From Maribellus comscasis (GTDB lineage: Bacteria; Bacteroidota; Bacteroidia; Bacteroidales; Prolixibacteraceae): a DNA stretch of 64,000 bases. Position numbers and translations under genes: made by a program. Below the pieces are notes generated by a model. The model did not search any database, had not been told where the DNA came from, and worked only from the letters and a program-made list of their open reading frames with translations. Below, piece by piece: positions 44,461 through 51,989 of the stretch. Numbering within the stretch: position 1 is the stretch's first letter; every line of letters starts with the position of its first letter. The stretch is taken from positions 4,798,001 through 4,862,000 of the forward strand of contig NZ_CP046401.1 of the NCBI RefSeq assembly GCF_009762775.1, given 5' to 3'.

Positions 44461-44667
44461 TTTATCTCTTTCTGAATGTAAAATTCCCAATTTCGAAATT
44501 TGTACTACTCGCTTTATTTAATTCTTGCTCTTGAAATTCGATACAAACCATAAGGGGAAAAAAACAAAAACGGGGACAGTCCAATTTATTTTTTATTCAG
44601 CCACCAGACGAGTGGGATCTTTTGCCCCCATTTTTTCCCTCAAGTTACAGCACTTCAGGAGTTCCTT

Positions 44668-45114
44668 TTATAATAAAGAAATACTTAAATTCTTTTCTTC
44701 TTCGTTTGTTATTCCACTAACTGACAATACTTTTGTTTCAGAATCATATTCCCAGTTTGTAATTGTAGTTCCGTTAAGTTTTACATCAGCAGGTTTCGGG
44801 ATAATATTAAAATGAATAAAATATTTTCGGTCTTTAACTCTTCCCTGATAGTCGCCTTCAGTTGTATGAAGTGTAAAAATCATTTGAGATTCATCGGCTG
44901 CATAGGTCATTTTTGTTGTTGCGATTTCCCCTTTCTCGTAACCAAAACCTTCGCCCTCATCCTCAATTAAAGTGAAATTGCTTTCTTTGTATGGATATAC
45001 CTGCACAGTCATGGTATCGATTGGTTTCTGACCAACATAATCAACATATGGCCATTCAGGAATAATCGCGCCGGCCTTAATAAATAAGCCATTTTTTAGA
45101 AAGTTATACATAGT
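44668..45114 (-). pseudogene. C-terminal remnant of a GH31 glycosidase
   Basis: This 147-codon frame starts in the middle of a family 31 domain. NGLFIKAGAIIPEWPYVDYV corresponds to the strand after the GH31 barrel, and the rest is the DUF5110-like C-terminal beta domain (PKPADVKLNGTTITNWEYDS). The catalytic barrel and N-terminal domain (more than 500 residues) are missing. A stop codon lies in frame just upstream of its first ATG, and the sequence beyond does not continue the family. It was probably the head gene of the adjacent minus-strand operon before a deletion. Confidence 0.8.
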
Positions 45115-45190
45115 CGTGGGTTAGACCACTAGCGAAGCTCCAGAGTAAATTCATTTGTTTCTCCAATCCCATAAATAGTGAAAGGTATGG

Positions 45191-45231
45191 AAAAACAAAA
45201 AAGGGGATTCTATCAAAATTGATAAAATCCC
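45191..45231 (-). terminator. minus-strand terminator hairpin
   Basis: GGGATT-C-TATC (45204-45214) pairs with GATA-A-AATCCC (45221-45231), one mismatch, 6-base loop. Read on the minus strand it is followed by TTTTTTGTTTTT (45191-45202 on the plus strand as A-rich). It would end transcripts coming from the methyltransferase region. Confidence 0.65.
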
Positions 45232-45373
45232 AGCTTGGGTGAATCCAACCGGAAAATGTCGAACTTTTTGGTTGAAGATTGTGATGCTGTTTGAAGTTTA
45301 CGGACATAGAAAAACAGGAGAAATACAAGATATAGTAAATCTTTTCCGGAGTTTTTAGTAAGCTGGTTTTGTG

Positions 45374-45549
45374 TTATTTATGGGGTTTCAGTAGTTGCGA
45401 TTGATAATGTTCAGTTATCCTTTCATAATTGTCTGGTCTCATAGTGAAATGCAAAGTTGAATGTTCCTTTTCAACCCAGGTTATTACTGACTTTGCCGGT
45501 TTTTCGGTATTTCCCGGTTGCTATCATAATCTTCTATTTTTACAGACAT
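45374..45549 (-). pseudogene. small frameshifted coding remnant
   Basis: Minus-strand translation from an ATG at 45549 gives MSVKIEDYDSNREIPKN and then hits a stop. Shifting one base at about 45495-45500 continues as KPAKSVITWVEKEHSTLHF and on to NYERITEHYQSQLLKPHK and a stop at 45374. The two halves together read like one short protein of about 58 residues. I do not recognise the family. The shift could be a real mutation or, less likely, a sequencing error. Confidence 0.3.
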
Positions 45550-45586
45550 CAAGCTCAACAAGTTTTTCCATTTCTGATACTTTTAT

Positions 45587-46159
45587 TTAATCGAGTTGAC
45601 CAATTACATGGATTTTAACAAAAGGAATATGAGTGTCGAAAGTCGTAATTTCCGTACTTCTAATTTCTGAAAGAATTCCCTCCAAATATCCACGTTTTTT
45701 GTATGCTTTAAAATGTTGGTAATGGCTGGACGATTTCTGGTCGATCCATAATAGAGTCTTTTGCTGTAAAGTCCCTGGTCGGGAGAATCCACAAATCACA
45801 ATTTTATCTGATATTTCCTGCATCTTCTTCATTAAATAGATTGAATCTGACCATGGTATAACATGAAAAAATAAGCTTGCAACAGAATAATCGTATTTTC
45901 CTGATTGTTTGTAATTGCTGTTTAATTCTTCACACCTGAAATCAACATTATTAAGATTCATTTTTCTCTTTTGTTGCGTAGCATAATCAATCAGCCTTTT
46001 AGACTTATCTATTCCCAAACCATATTTAATTTGAGAGGACAGCTTAAGAAGTAGGTCTCCGTTTCCGCATCCAAATTCAATTACAGTGGAATTTGTTTCA
46101 ATCAAATCCATAATTTGATTTCTTATTGGATCAAGATTATTTTTTGCCTTAAGTTTCAC
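45587..46159 (-). CDS. class I SAM-dependent methyltransferase
   Basis: The 190-residue cytosolic protein has the SAM-binding motif I (VIEFGCGNGDLLLKL, about residues 25-39) and motif II region LGIDKSKRLIDYA. SVASLFFHVIPWSDS is in the place of motif IV. It is a small single-domain methyltransferase of the broad MT11/MT25 type; the acceptor is not predictable. It follows the alpha/beta hydrolase gene with a 6-bp gap, so the two are probably co-transcribed. Length is short but complete for the core fold. Confidence 0.8.
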   Translation of the reverse strand: MKLKAKNNLDPIRNQIMDLIETNSTVIEFGCGNGDLLLKLSSQIKYGLGIDKSKRLIDYATQQKRKMNLNNVDFRCEELNSNYKQSGKYDYSVASLFFHVIPWSDSIYLMKKMQEISDKIVICGFSRPGTLQQKTLLWIDQKSSSHYQHFKAYKKRGYLEGILSEIRSTEITTFDTHIPFVKIHVIGQLD

Positions 46160-46165
46160 TTCGTT

Positions 46166-46936
46166 TTATAAAAATTCGTCAAGGTGTTTTATGAACTTTT
46201 CTTTCTCATCCTGAAATACGACATGACCCGCACCGGGTATATTCACAAATCGACTGTCGCTAACTATTTCTGATAATTCAGTTAGTGATTTCTCCGAAAC
46301 GAGATGGTCATTTTCACCACGTACAAAGAGCATTGGGCAGGAAATATGCTGAACCGCTTCATTAGGAAATCCGGTTGGACTTTCATCAAGCCACATACTT
46401 AATATTCGTTGAGTAAATAGCTCGAAGTCAGGTTCCGGATTAAGTCTTTGATAAGAATTGTAAGACCCCGGGAACTTTTCTTTCCAACTCTCACTGGTAA
46501 TTTTGGCAAAAATACCCTTTACTGATTCAAGGCTTCTAACATGCCATTCAGCGCCAACGGTTACAAGCTTTTCAATATTTAAAGAAGATAAAGCAGCCAA
46601 CCGGTACGTAACAATGCCTCCATCACTAAACCCAATTATACTCAGGGTATCGATTTTGAGATGACGGAGGAGTTGTTCCACATCTTTCTGAATTTGTTCG
46701 TAGGTCAGTTGGGCTGAACCGAGAGTAGATTTGCCATGGCCTCTGCTATCTACACCGACTAACGTGAATTCATTACTTAATGAATCCGTTATGTCGTTAA
46801 AATCTTCGATGGTTCCAAAGCCGCCGTGCAAAAACAACAACACGGGTTTGTCTTCTCTCCCTCTTATCTCGTAATAAATTTTTGCATCTTCTATATTAAA
46901 ATAAGTATCAACTTCGTGATTAAATTTCTTCATCAT
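46166..46936 (-). CDS. alpha/beta-fold hydrolase
   Basis: The 256-residue product shows the full catalytic set: oxyanion loop LFLHGGFGTIEDF, nucleophile elbow GFSDGG (Ser in G-x-S-x-G, about residue 104), acidic residue in VRGENDHLVS, and the His in IPGAGHVVFQDE. There is no signal peptide, so it is cytosolic. It belongs to the broad esterase/peroxidase-like alpha/beta hydrolase family, and the substrate is unknown. The methyltransferase gene starts 6 bp after its stop. Confidence 0.88.
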   Translation of the reverse strand: MMKKFNHEVDTYFNIEDAKIYYEIRGREDKPVLLFLHGGFGTIEDFNDITDSLSNEFTLVGVDSRGHGKSTLGSAQLTYEQIQKDVEQLLRHLKIDTLSIIGFSDGGIVTYRLAALSSLNIEKLVTVGAEWHVRSLESVKGIFAKITSESWKEKFPGSYNSYQRLNPEPDFELFTQRILSMWLDESPTGFPNEAVQHISCPMLFVRGENDHLVSEKSLTELSEIVSDSRFVNIPGAGHVVFQDEKEKFIKHLDEFL

Positions 46937-47054
46937 TTCTCCTTTTTTATAACGACAGTATTACCTGTAGAATTTCGTTTACTGCCCCGTGTCCGGTATA
47001 TTCTCAGTCGATTATTCTAACCATATCTATTACTGTCATTTTTACTTTTTCCCC

Positions 47055-47070
47055 ATGGGCTGAAGCCCAT
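47055..47070 (-). terminator. hairpin after the GNAT gene
   Basis: ATGGGCT and AGCCCAT form a 7-bp stem with a 2-base loop, 15 bp beyond the stop of the minus-strand GNAT gene. On the minus strand it is followed by GGGGAAAAAG rather than a T run, so it is a weak candidate terminator. Confidence 0.35.
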
Positions 47071-47085
47071 AATTGTACACTGTGT

Positions 47086-47649
47086 TTATTTTATGTTCTT
47101 TCTCATTACATAATAATCATCATACTCTTTATTTATCTTGAAATCGAATCTTCTATATAATTCCAGCGGTCCTTTGAAATTTCCCTCGCTCGACAATTCT
47201 CCTTTTCTTGGATACGCTTCAATATAATCGTAGTCTTTATTTGAATAATCCTTAATAATTTTTTTAAGAATCTTTTGAGCAATCCCTTGTCTTCTATAAT
47301 CGGGATGTATTAAAAAGCAAACAATTGAACAAACCTTATCTTCAGGATTATCAATCAAATCAAAGTCTTTCAGTAATCTTTGAAAATTTAATCTGTTATT
47401 AGCATTACACCATCCGATTGGTTTATCATTTTCAAAAACCAGGTAACCTGTCAGCTTATTTTCATTGATAAGATTTATTACCGCAGAACGGTTAGATTCA
47501 CGAGTACATGTTGCTACATCTCCAGTGAAATGATAGTCATAACAATAGCAAATTGACCTATCAGGATTTTCTCTGAAAATCATATTATCAAAGAAAAATA
47601 AATAGTCGTCTTTTAAATTTTTAGTCAAAGGTCTTGTTTTAATATTCAT
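47086..47649 (-). CDS. GNAT-family N-acetyltransferase
   Basis: The 187-residue product contains the GNAT acetyl-CoA motif CFLIHPDYRRQGIAQKILKK (R-R-Q-G-I-A, about residues 110-130) and a preceding strand KPIGWCNANNRLNFQRLL. The C-terminal LYRRFDFKINKEYDDYYVM matches the end of the fold. It resembles Bacteroidota GNAT enzymes that act on small molecules or aminoglycosides, but the acceptor is unknown. It lies 12 bp after the rifampin ADP-ribosyltransferase gene, probably on the same transcript. Confidence 0.85.
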   Translation of the reverse strand: MNIKTRPLTKNLKDDYLFFFDNMIFRENPDRSICYCYDYHFTGDVATCTRESNRSAVINLINENKLTGYLVFENDKPIGWCNANNRLNFQRLLKDFDLIDNPEDKVCSIVCFLIHPDYRRQGIAQKILKKIIKDYSNKDYDYIEAYPRKGELSSEGNFKGPLELYRRFDFKINKEYDDYYVMRKNIK

Positions 47650-47661
47650 TTTATAGATTTT

Positions 47662-48210
47662 TTATTCATTATTAAGAGAGTTAATGCCTTGTTTTTTTAG
47701 TTTCTCCAATGTTTTTTTCATAGCTCCAACCTGTTCGGCTTCGTGTCCTTGCCAAACAGTAACTTCTCCTGCAATTTTGAATGGTTCAGTCGAACGATAA
47801 GATTTAGTCGGATTGCCTGGGAATTTTTTGTCGGTTAGGTCGGGATCGTTCTCAATGGCCCCTGTCGGTTCTACTAAATAAATTCGTTCCCGTCCGTCAC
47901 CAATAGATAGCTCTGCTCCCCAAGTTGCGGCGTCGAGTGTTGCTGAGAGAAAAATATATTTCGCATTTTTTCTTTGTTCAAAGTTTGAGTTGAAACCAAC
48001 TTCAATATAATCACCAATTTTGAGGTTTGCTTTTGTCCCATGAAAATAAGTTTGGGCAAAAGGTGTTGCTCCTTGTCCGCTTAGGATTTGTTCGTTTTCC
48101 TTGTATTTTACTATTGTCAAACCTATGTGTTTTTGTTTTGTTGGATTGTGTTCTTCTGCAATGTTTAATAATTCCAGTGAAAATTCCATTGTGAAATATT
48201 CCGCAATCAA
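47662..48210 (-). CDS. arr: rifampin ADP-ribosyltransferase (Arr)
   Basis: The 182-residue protein has the distinctive Arr core: FAQTYFHGTKANLKIGDYIE, ATLDAATWGAELSIGDGRER, IYLVEPTGAIENDPDLTDKK and FPGNPTKSYRS. Arr enzymes transfer ADP-ribose from NAD+ to a hydroxyl of rifamycins and inactivate them. Typical Arr is about 140-150 residues; here there is an extra N-terminal segment of about 35 residues (MEFSLELLNIAEEHNPTKQK). The start codon lies inside a remnant of a dihydrofolate-reductase-like gene start (48173-48226), so the N-terminal extension may come from a fusion. Confidence 0.9.
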   Translation of the reverse strand: MIAEYFTMEFSLELLNIAEEHNPTKQKHIGLTIVKYKENEQILSGQGATPFAQTYFHGTKANLKIGDYIEVGFNSNFEQRKNAKYIFLSATLDAATWGAELSIGDGRERIYLVEPTGAIENDPDLTDKKFPGNPTKSYRSTEPFKIAGEVTVWQGHEAEQVGAMKKTLEKLKKQGINSLNNE

Positions 48211-48226
48211 AAAATATTTTACTCAC
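48173..48226 (-). pseudogene. 5' fragment of a second RibD/DHFR-like gene upstream of arr
   Basis: Read from a GTG at 48226 the frame begins MSKIFFDCGIFHNGIFTG, very like MSKIFFDSAISLDGFFAG at the start of the intact gene at 48893. The first 19 bases (TGAGTAAAATATTTTTTGA) are identical. The similarity then stops, and the arr frame takes over in a different phase. It is a duplicated gene start left by recombination. Confidence 0.45.
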
Positions 48227-48269
48227 ATTTCCGTCTTTTCAAATAAATATTCATGATTCCTTACGGTTT

Positions 48270-48893
48270 TCATTTTTTCATCAATTTGTATTTAATGTGA
48301 GTGGTTAATTCTGATTCAAATATCTGATCAATTTTTATATCATATTTATCTTTGTCAATGTTATCAAAAAGACGGATTCCACTTCCCAAAAATACTGGTG
48401 AGATGTGGATGAAAAATTCGTCAACAAGCCCTGCATTGAGAAATTGTTGAATCGTATTTGCGCCACCTTGAATTCTAATATCTTTTCCCTGAGCAGATTG
48501 TGTTGCTTTTTCCAATGCACTTTCTATCCCGTCATTGATGAAGTAGAAAGTCGTTGAACCCTTTTGAACCCACGGATCTCTTTTTTCGTGTGTCAATACA
48601 TAAACATCTGCTTCATACAAATCTTCTGCCCACGAAACTTCGCCTTCTTCAAACATCCGTTTTCCCATGATGTAAGATCCTGTTCTTGCGAATGTTTCAT
48701 CAATCAGCTTACCATCTGCATCATTTTCTTCTCCGCCACCTTCCACTTTAATGTGTTTCCAGAACGCTTTTTGTTTAAACATCCACTGGTGTAGTTTCCC
48801 TGAAACGCCACCCATGGGATTGTCCGAACTTCTGTTTTCACCTGCAAAAAAGCCATCAAGTGATATTGCACTGTCAAAAAATATTTTACTCAT
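48270..48893 (-). CDS. dihydrofolate reductase/RibD C-terminal family protein
   Basis: The 207-residue product starts with MSKIFFDSAISLDGFFAG, the NADPH-binding strand and first helix of the RibD C-terminal/DHFR-like fold. It continues with GSYIMGKRMFEEGEVSW and the late block IQGGANTIQQFLNAGLVDEF with IHISPVFLGSG. These stand-alone proteins are common in bacteria and reduce unknown small substrates with NADPH; true folate reduction is not implied. It is cytosolic and lies 59 bp upstream of arr on the same strand. Confidence 0.87.
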   Translation of the reverse strand: MSKIFFDSAISLDGFFAGENRSSDNPMGGVSGKLHQWMFKQKAFWKHIKVEGGGEENDADGKLIDETFARTGSYIMGKRMFEEGEVSWAEDLYEADVYVLTHEKRDPWVQKGSTTFYFINDGIESALEKATQSAQGKDIRIQGGANTIQQFLNAGLVDEFFIHISPVFLGSGIRLFDNIDKDKYDIKIDQIFESELTTHIKYKLMKK

Positions 48894-48974
48894 AATAATG
48901 TATTTTAAATTTAATTAATTAATATCTCAATATCCTTTATGTTGGTATCAGTTATTATTAATTTTAATTCAGTG

Positions 48975-49379
48975 TTATCCAAATTTTATGGAACTAAAAT
49001 ATACCCAGAGAATAAATAAAATTTGCAGGGGAATTCTAAACCATAAATAATTTACTCCATTACCTGTAAATGTGGCTTCCTGATAGTTTACATTATGAAA
49101 TGATGCATAAACATTCGCAGGCAAAATCAGAGTAAAAAATACTATCAATAGCCATGCGGTAACAAATCTAAGGCTGGGTATTAAAAGTCCGACAGCGGCT
49201 GCAATTTCTATGACTCCTGTCAGCCAGACTATTATTTCACGGTGCGGAATGAACTCCGGAAGCATCATTGTCATTCCCTGCGTAAACTTAAAATGGGCCA
49301 TTGCCGTAAATACCAACATAACTGACATTGCTATTCTTCCTGCTAAAGCAACATTATAGTTACCCCGAGCTATTTTCAC
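48975..49379 (-). CDS. DoxX-family membrane protein, start abutting the IS element
   Basis: The 134-residue frame has four membrane segments: LAGRIAMSVMLVFTAMAHF first, EIIVWLTGVIEIAAAVGLLI second, FVTAWLLIVFFTLILPANVY third, and one at the end. This is the DoxX/MauE-like pattern. It begins with GTG at 49379, only 6 bp from the IS21 end at 49386, and the frame continues into the IS. The natural start and promoter are probably lost or altered by the insertion. The function of such DoxX proteins in Bacteroidota is unclear. Confidence 0.75.
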   Translation of the reverse strand: MKIARGNYNVALAGRIAMSVMLVFTAMAHFKFTQGMTMMLPEFIPHREIIVWLTGVIEIAAAVGLLIPSLRFVTAWLLIVFFTLILPANVYASFHNVNYQEATFTGNGVNYLWFRIPLQILFILWVYFSSIKFG

Positions 49380-49403
49380 TGAAATTGGAAAAAACGGTCA
49401 AAC

Positions 49404-49505
49404 TGACCACCCCAGGCCGGAATAAAATGACCACCCTCGCCAGTTTAAACTGACCACCGCGTGCCGGAGCAAATTGACCACCAGCGCCGGACTAAAGTGA
49501 CCACC
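49404..49505 (+). repeat. left-end iterated transposase-binding repeats of IS21
   Basis: TGACCACC occurs five times, starting at 49404, 49428, 49451, 49475 and 49498, with steps of 24, 23, 24 and 23 bp. Most copies are preceded by an AAA-rich stretch and the GCCGG(A) box. Multiple terminal repeats of this kind are the known binding sites of IS21-type transposases. Confidence 0.85.
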
Positions 49506-49578
49506 CACCAAAAGAGATTGATTTTACTTCTGTCGAAGCCATAATTTCATACTGATTTAAACAAATTAATATGAAAAC

Positions 49579-51126
49579 ATGGCTAATAAATTAATCGACA
49601 TGAGTAAAGTAAGAAAAGTCATTCAGTTACACCACCAGGGAAAAGCAAAGCAATTTATCAGTAGGTACCTGGGCCTTTCACGCAATACGGTCAAGAAGTA
49701 TATCGCTCTATACAAGGTGTTAAACCTTACAATTGATGATATTGATAAGAAGAGTGATTCCGAGCTGGAAAAGATCTTTAGCAGGGATACCGAAGATGTT
49801 CTTTCCCCAAAGCTAAAAAAGGTTTATAACTTCTTTCCCTACATGGAGCGTGAATTAAAAAAGACCGGCGTTACCAAACAGCTGATGTGGGAAGAATATT
49901 ATGAAAAACATCCCGATGGACTAAAACTAAGCCAGTTTAAAGCCCACTACCTGCGTTGGAATAAAAAGGTTAACCCGGTAATGCATATGGAGCATAAAGC
50001 AGGCGATAAGATGTTTATTGACTACGCTGGCAAAACCCTGGAAATTATCAATAAAGAAACAGGCGAGATTGAAGAGGTACAGTTTTTTGTTGCCATACTG
50101 GGGGCCAGTCAATACACCTATGCAGAAGCCTCACCGAGCCAACAAAAAGAAGACTTTGTTGCTTCGGTTGAAAATGCACTGCACTTTTACGGGGGAGTTC
50201 CTGCAGCTATTGTCCCTGATAACCTAAAGTCTGCCGTAACCAAAAGCAGCCGGTTTGAACCTACCATTAACGAAACGTTTATGGACTTTGCCGAACATTA
50301 CGGTACAACAGTTCTTCCGGCTCGGGCTTACCGTCCCCGGGACAAGTCACTGGCAGAAGGAGCAGTCAAGATATTATACCAAAGAATATATCCGGCCTTG
50401 CGCGGCAAAGATTTTTACAGTTTAGAAGAGCTTAACAGTGCAATTTGGGATGAACTGGACAAGCATAACAACAAAAAGTTAACCGGCAGGCCAACGTCCC
50501 GGTATCAATTATTCGTTGAAGACGAAAAAGGCAAGCTTACCGCATTACCTGTAGAAAAATACGAGATTAAAGAAATAGCAATAGCCACCGTAGCCATGAA
50601 CGGGCACGTGCTGTTAAGCAAAGACAAACATTATTACAGCGTTCCGTGTCAGTATTTAAAGAAGAAGGTAAAGCTGGTGTTTACATCAAAAACCGTTGAA
50701 ATATACCATAAATACAACCGCATAGCTTTGCACAAAAGAGATGGACGTAAATACTTCTACACCACAAACAAAGACCACCTGGCAACAACACACCAGTTTG
50801 TTACCGACTGGACACCGCAGCGTTTTATCAACTGGGCAGCTTCAATTGACGAGAGTGTAAAGGAATTTATAATCAATGTGCTGGAAAGAAAACAACACCC
50901 TGAACAATCCTATAAAAGCTGTATGGGCGTATTGGCTTTTGCCAAAAAGGTTGGGGAAGAAAGGCTTGCCAATGCGTGTAAACGTGCATTGGAACATCAG
51001 GTTTACAACTACAAAATCATACAAAAGATACTGGAAAAAGGGTTGGATAAACTTGATGATGAAAAACCGGACGAACCGGAACTTCCTTTTCATAACAACA
51101 TAAGGGGAGGAAAATATTACAACTGA
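49579..51126 (+). CDS. istA: IS21-family transposase IstA
   Basis: The 515-residue product has an N-terminal helix-turn-helix (KQFISRYLGLSRNTVKKYIA, about 22-42). A DDE integrase core follows: first Asp in MFIDYAGKTLEI (about 149), second in AAIVPDNLKSAV (about 213), and Glu in SLAEGAVKILYQRI (about 258). The C-terminal part includes FINWAASIDESVKEFI. It catalyses transposition of the element together with IstB. No frameshift or stop interrupts it, so it could be active. It is preceded by the iterated terminal repeats that it should bind. Confidence 0.95.
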   Translation: MANKLIDMSKVRKVIQLHHQGKAKQFISRYLGLSRNTVKKYIALYKVLNLTIDDIDKKSDSELEKIFSRDTEDVLSPKLKKVYNFFPYMERELKKTGVTKQLMWEEYYEKHPDGLKLSQFKAHYLRWNKKVNPVMHMEHKAGDKMFIDYAGKTLEIINKETGEIEEVQFFVAILGASQYTYAEASPSQQKEDFVASVENALHFYGGVPAAIVPDNLKSAVTKSSRFEPTINETFMDFAEHYGTTVLPARAYRPRDKSLAEGAVKILYQRIYPALRGKDFYSLEELNSAIWDELDKHNNKKLTGRPTSRYQLFVEDEKGKLTALPVEKYEIKEIAIATVAMNGHVLLSKDKHYYSVPCQYLKKKVKLVFTSKTVEIYHKYNRIALHKRDGRKYFYTTNKDHLATTHQFVTDWTPQRFINWAASIDESVKEFIINVLERKQHPEQSYKSCMGVLAFAKKVGEERLANACKRALEHQVYNYKIIQKILEKGLDKLDDEKPDEPELPFHNNIRGGKYYN

Positions 51127-51140
51127 TAAAGTAAAAAACA

Positions 51141-51878
51141 ATGAACGAAGTAACATTAACACGAATGAAACAGATGAAGCTCCATGGTATGCATGGGGCT
51201 TTTAAAACAGCTGTCGAAACAGGTAAAACCGATGATTACACCATCGACCAGTTTGTATCGATGATAACAGATGCCGAGTGGGACGATCGCAACAACCGCA
51301 AGATAGAGCGATTGATAAAAAATGCAAGGTTCCACTATAAAGCAACCATTGAAAACGTGGTGTACGAACATACAAGAAATATCGATCGGACAAAACTGTT
51401 AAGACTGGCTGAATGCGATTTTATTAATAAAAACGAGAATGTATTAATATCGGGCAGCACCGGTGCCGGCAAAAGCTACATTGCAACAGCCTTAGGGTAT
51501 CAGGCCTGTATCGAGGGATACAGGGTTTTGTACTTTAATACAACCAAGCTGTTTTCTAAACTAAAAATGGCAAAAGCCGATGGATCTTATCTCAAAGAAC
51601 TTGCAAAAATGGCCAGGCATCAGTTAATAATACTCGATGACTTTGGCCTGCAACCCTTAGATAGCCAAAACCGGATAGCTCTGTTAGAGTTAATTGAAGA
51701 TAGGCACAATAAAGGATCTATGCTTGTAACATCACAGCTGCCCGTTAGTAAGTGGTATGAAATAATCGGGGAGAAAACGATTGCCGATGCCATACTTGAC
51801 CGGTTGATCCATCAATCGCACAGGATTGAGCTGATGGGTGAATCGATGAGAAAAAAACGAAACATTTATAGTGAATAA
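51141..51878 (+). CDS. istB: IS21-family helper ATPase IstB
   Basis: The 245-residue product is a DnaC-like AAA+ ATPase: Walker A in ISGSTGAGKSYIATALGYQA (about 108-127), Walker B in LIILDDFGLQPLD (about 169-181), and sensor residues in GSMLVTSQLPVSKWYE. IstB loads onto target DNA and directs IstA to it. It begins 14 bp after istA ends. Length matches the family (about 240-260). No damage is visible. Confidence 0.95.
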   Translation: MNEVTLTRMKQMKLHGMHGAFKTAVETGKTDDYTIDQFVSMITDAEWDDRNNRKIERLIKNARFHYKATIENVVYEHTRNIDRTKLLRLAECDFINKNENVLISGSTGAGKSYIATALGYQACIEGYRVLYFNTTKLFSKLKMAKADGSYLKELAKMARHQLIILDDFGLQPLDSQNRIALLELIEDRHNKGSMLVTSQLPVSKWYEIIGEKTIADAILDRLIHQSHRIELMGESMRKKRNIYSE

Positions 51879-51933
51879 AAAACAGTAAATTTGTTGTAAT
51901 CTGACAGAAGAAAAACGTTCTCTTTTTGTTGAA

Positions 51934-51972
51934 AATGGTCGATGGTCAATTTAAATTGGCCTGGGGTGGTCA
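51934..51972 (+). repeat. right-end transposase-binding repeats of IS21
   Basis: The complementary orientation of the left repeats is seen as GATGGTCA at 51941-51948 and GGTGGTCA at 51965-51972, 24 bp apart, each followed by ATTT. A partial copy (ATGGTC) starts at 51935. Fewer copies than at the left end is normal for IS21. Confidence 0.7.
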
Positions 51973-51989
51973 ATTTGACTGGCGTTTCC

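Larger units (their letters stand above)
45115..45586. other. degenerate intergenic region between the GH31 remnant and the methyltransferase gene
   Basis: No intact gene is seen in 472 bp. It contains a hairpin that terminates minus-strand transcripts (45191-45231), a frameshifted short coding remnant (45374-45549), and the break point of the GH31 gene near 45115. A longer minus-strand frame at 45104-45328 has no recognisable content. The region looks like a rearrangement scar. Confidence 0.45.

Noticed and set aside
45104..45328. Open frame of 74 codons on the minus strand upstream of the GH31 remnant
   Set aside because: It does not continue the GH31 family and has no recognisable domain or signal; treated as scar sequence.
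49404..49505. CRISPR-like array (five regularly spaced repeats)
   Set aside because: The repeats are 8 bp with 15-16 bp between them and lie at an IS21 terminus, which explains them fully.
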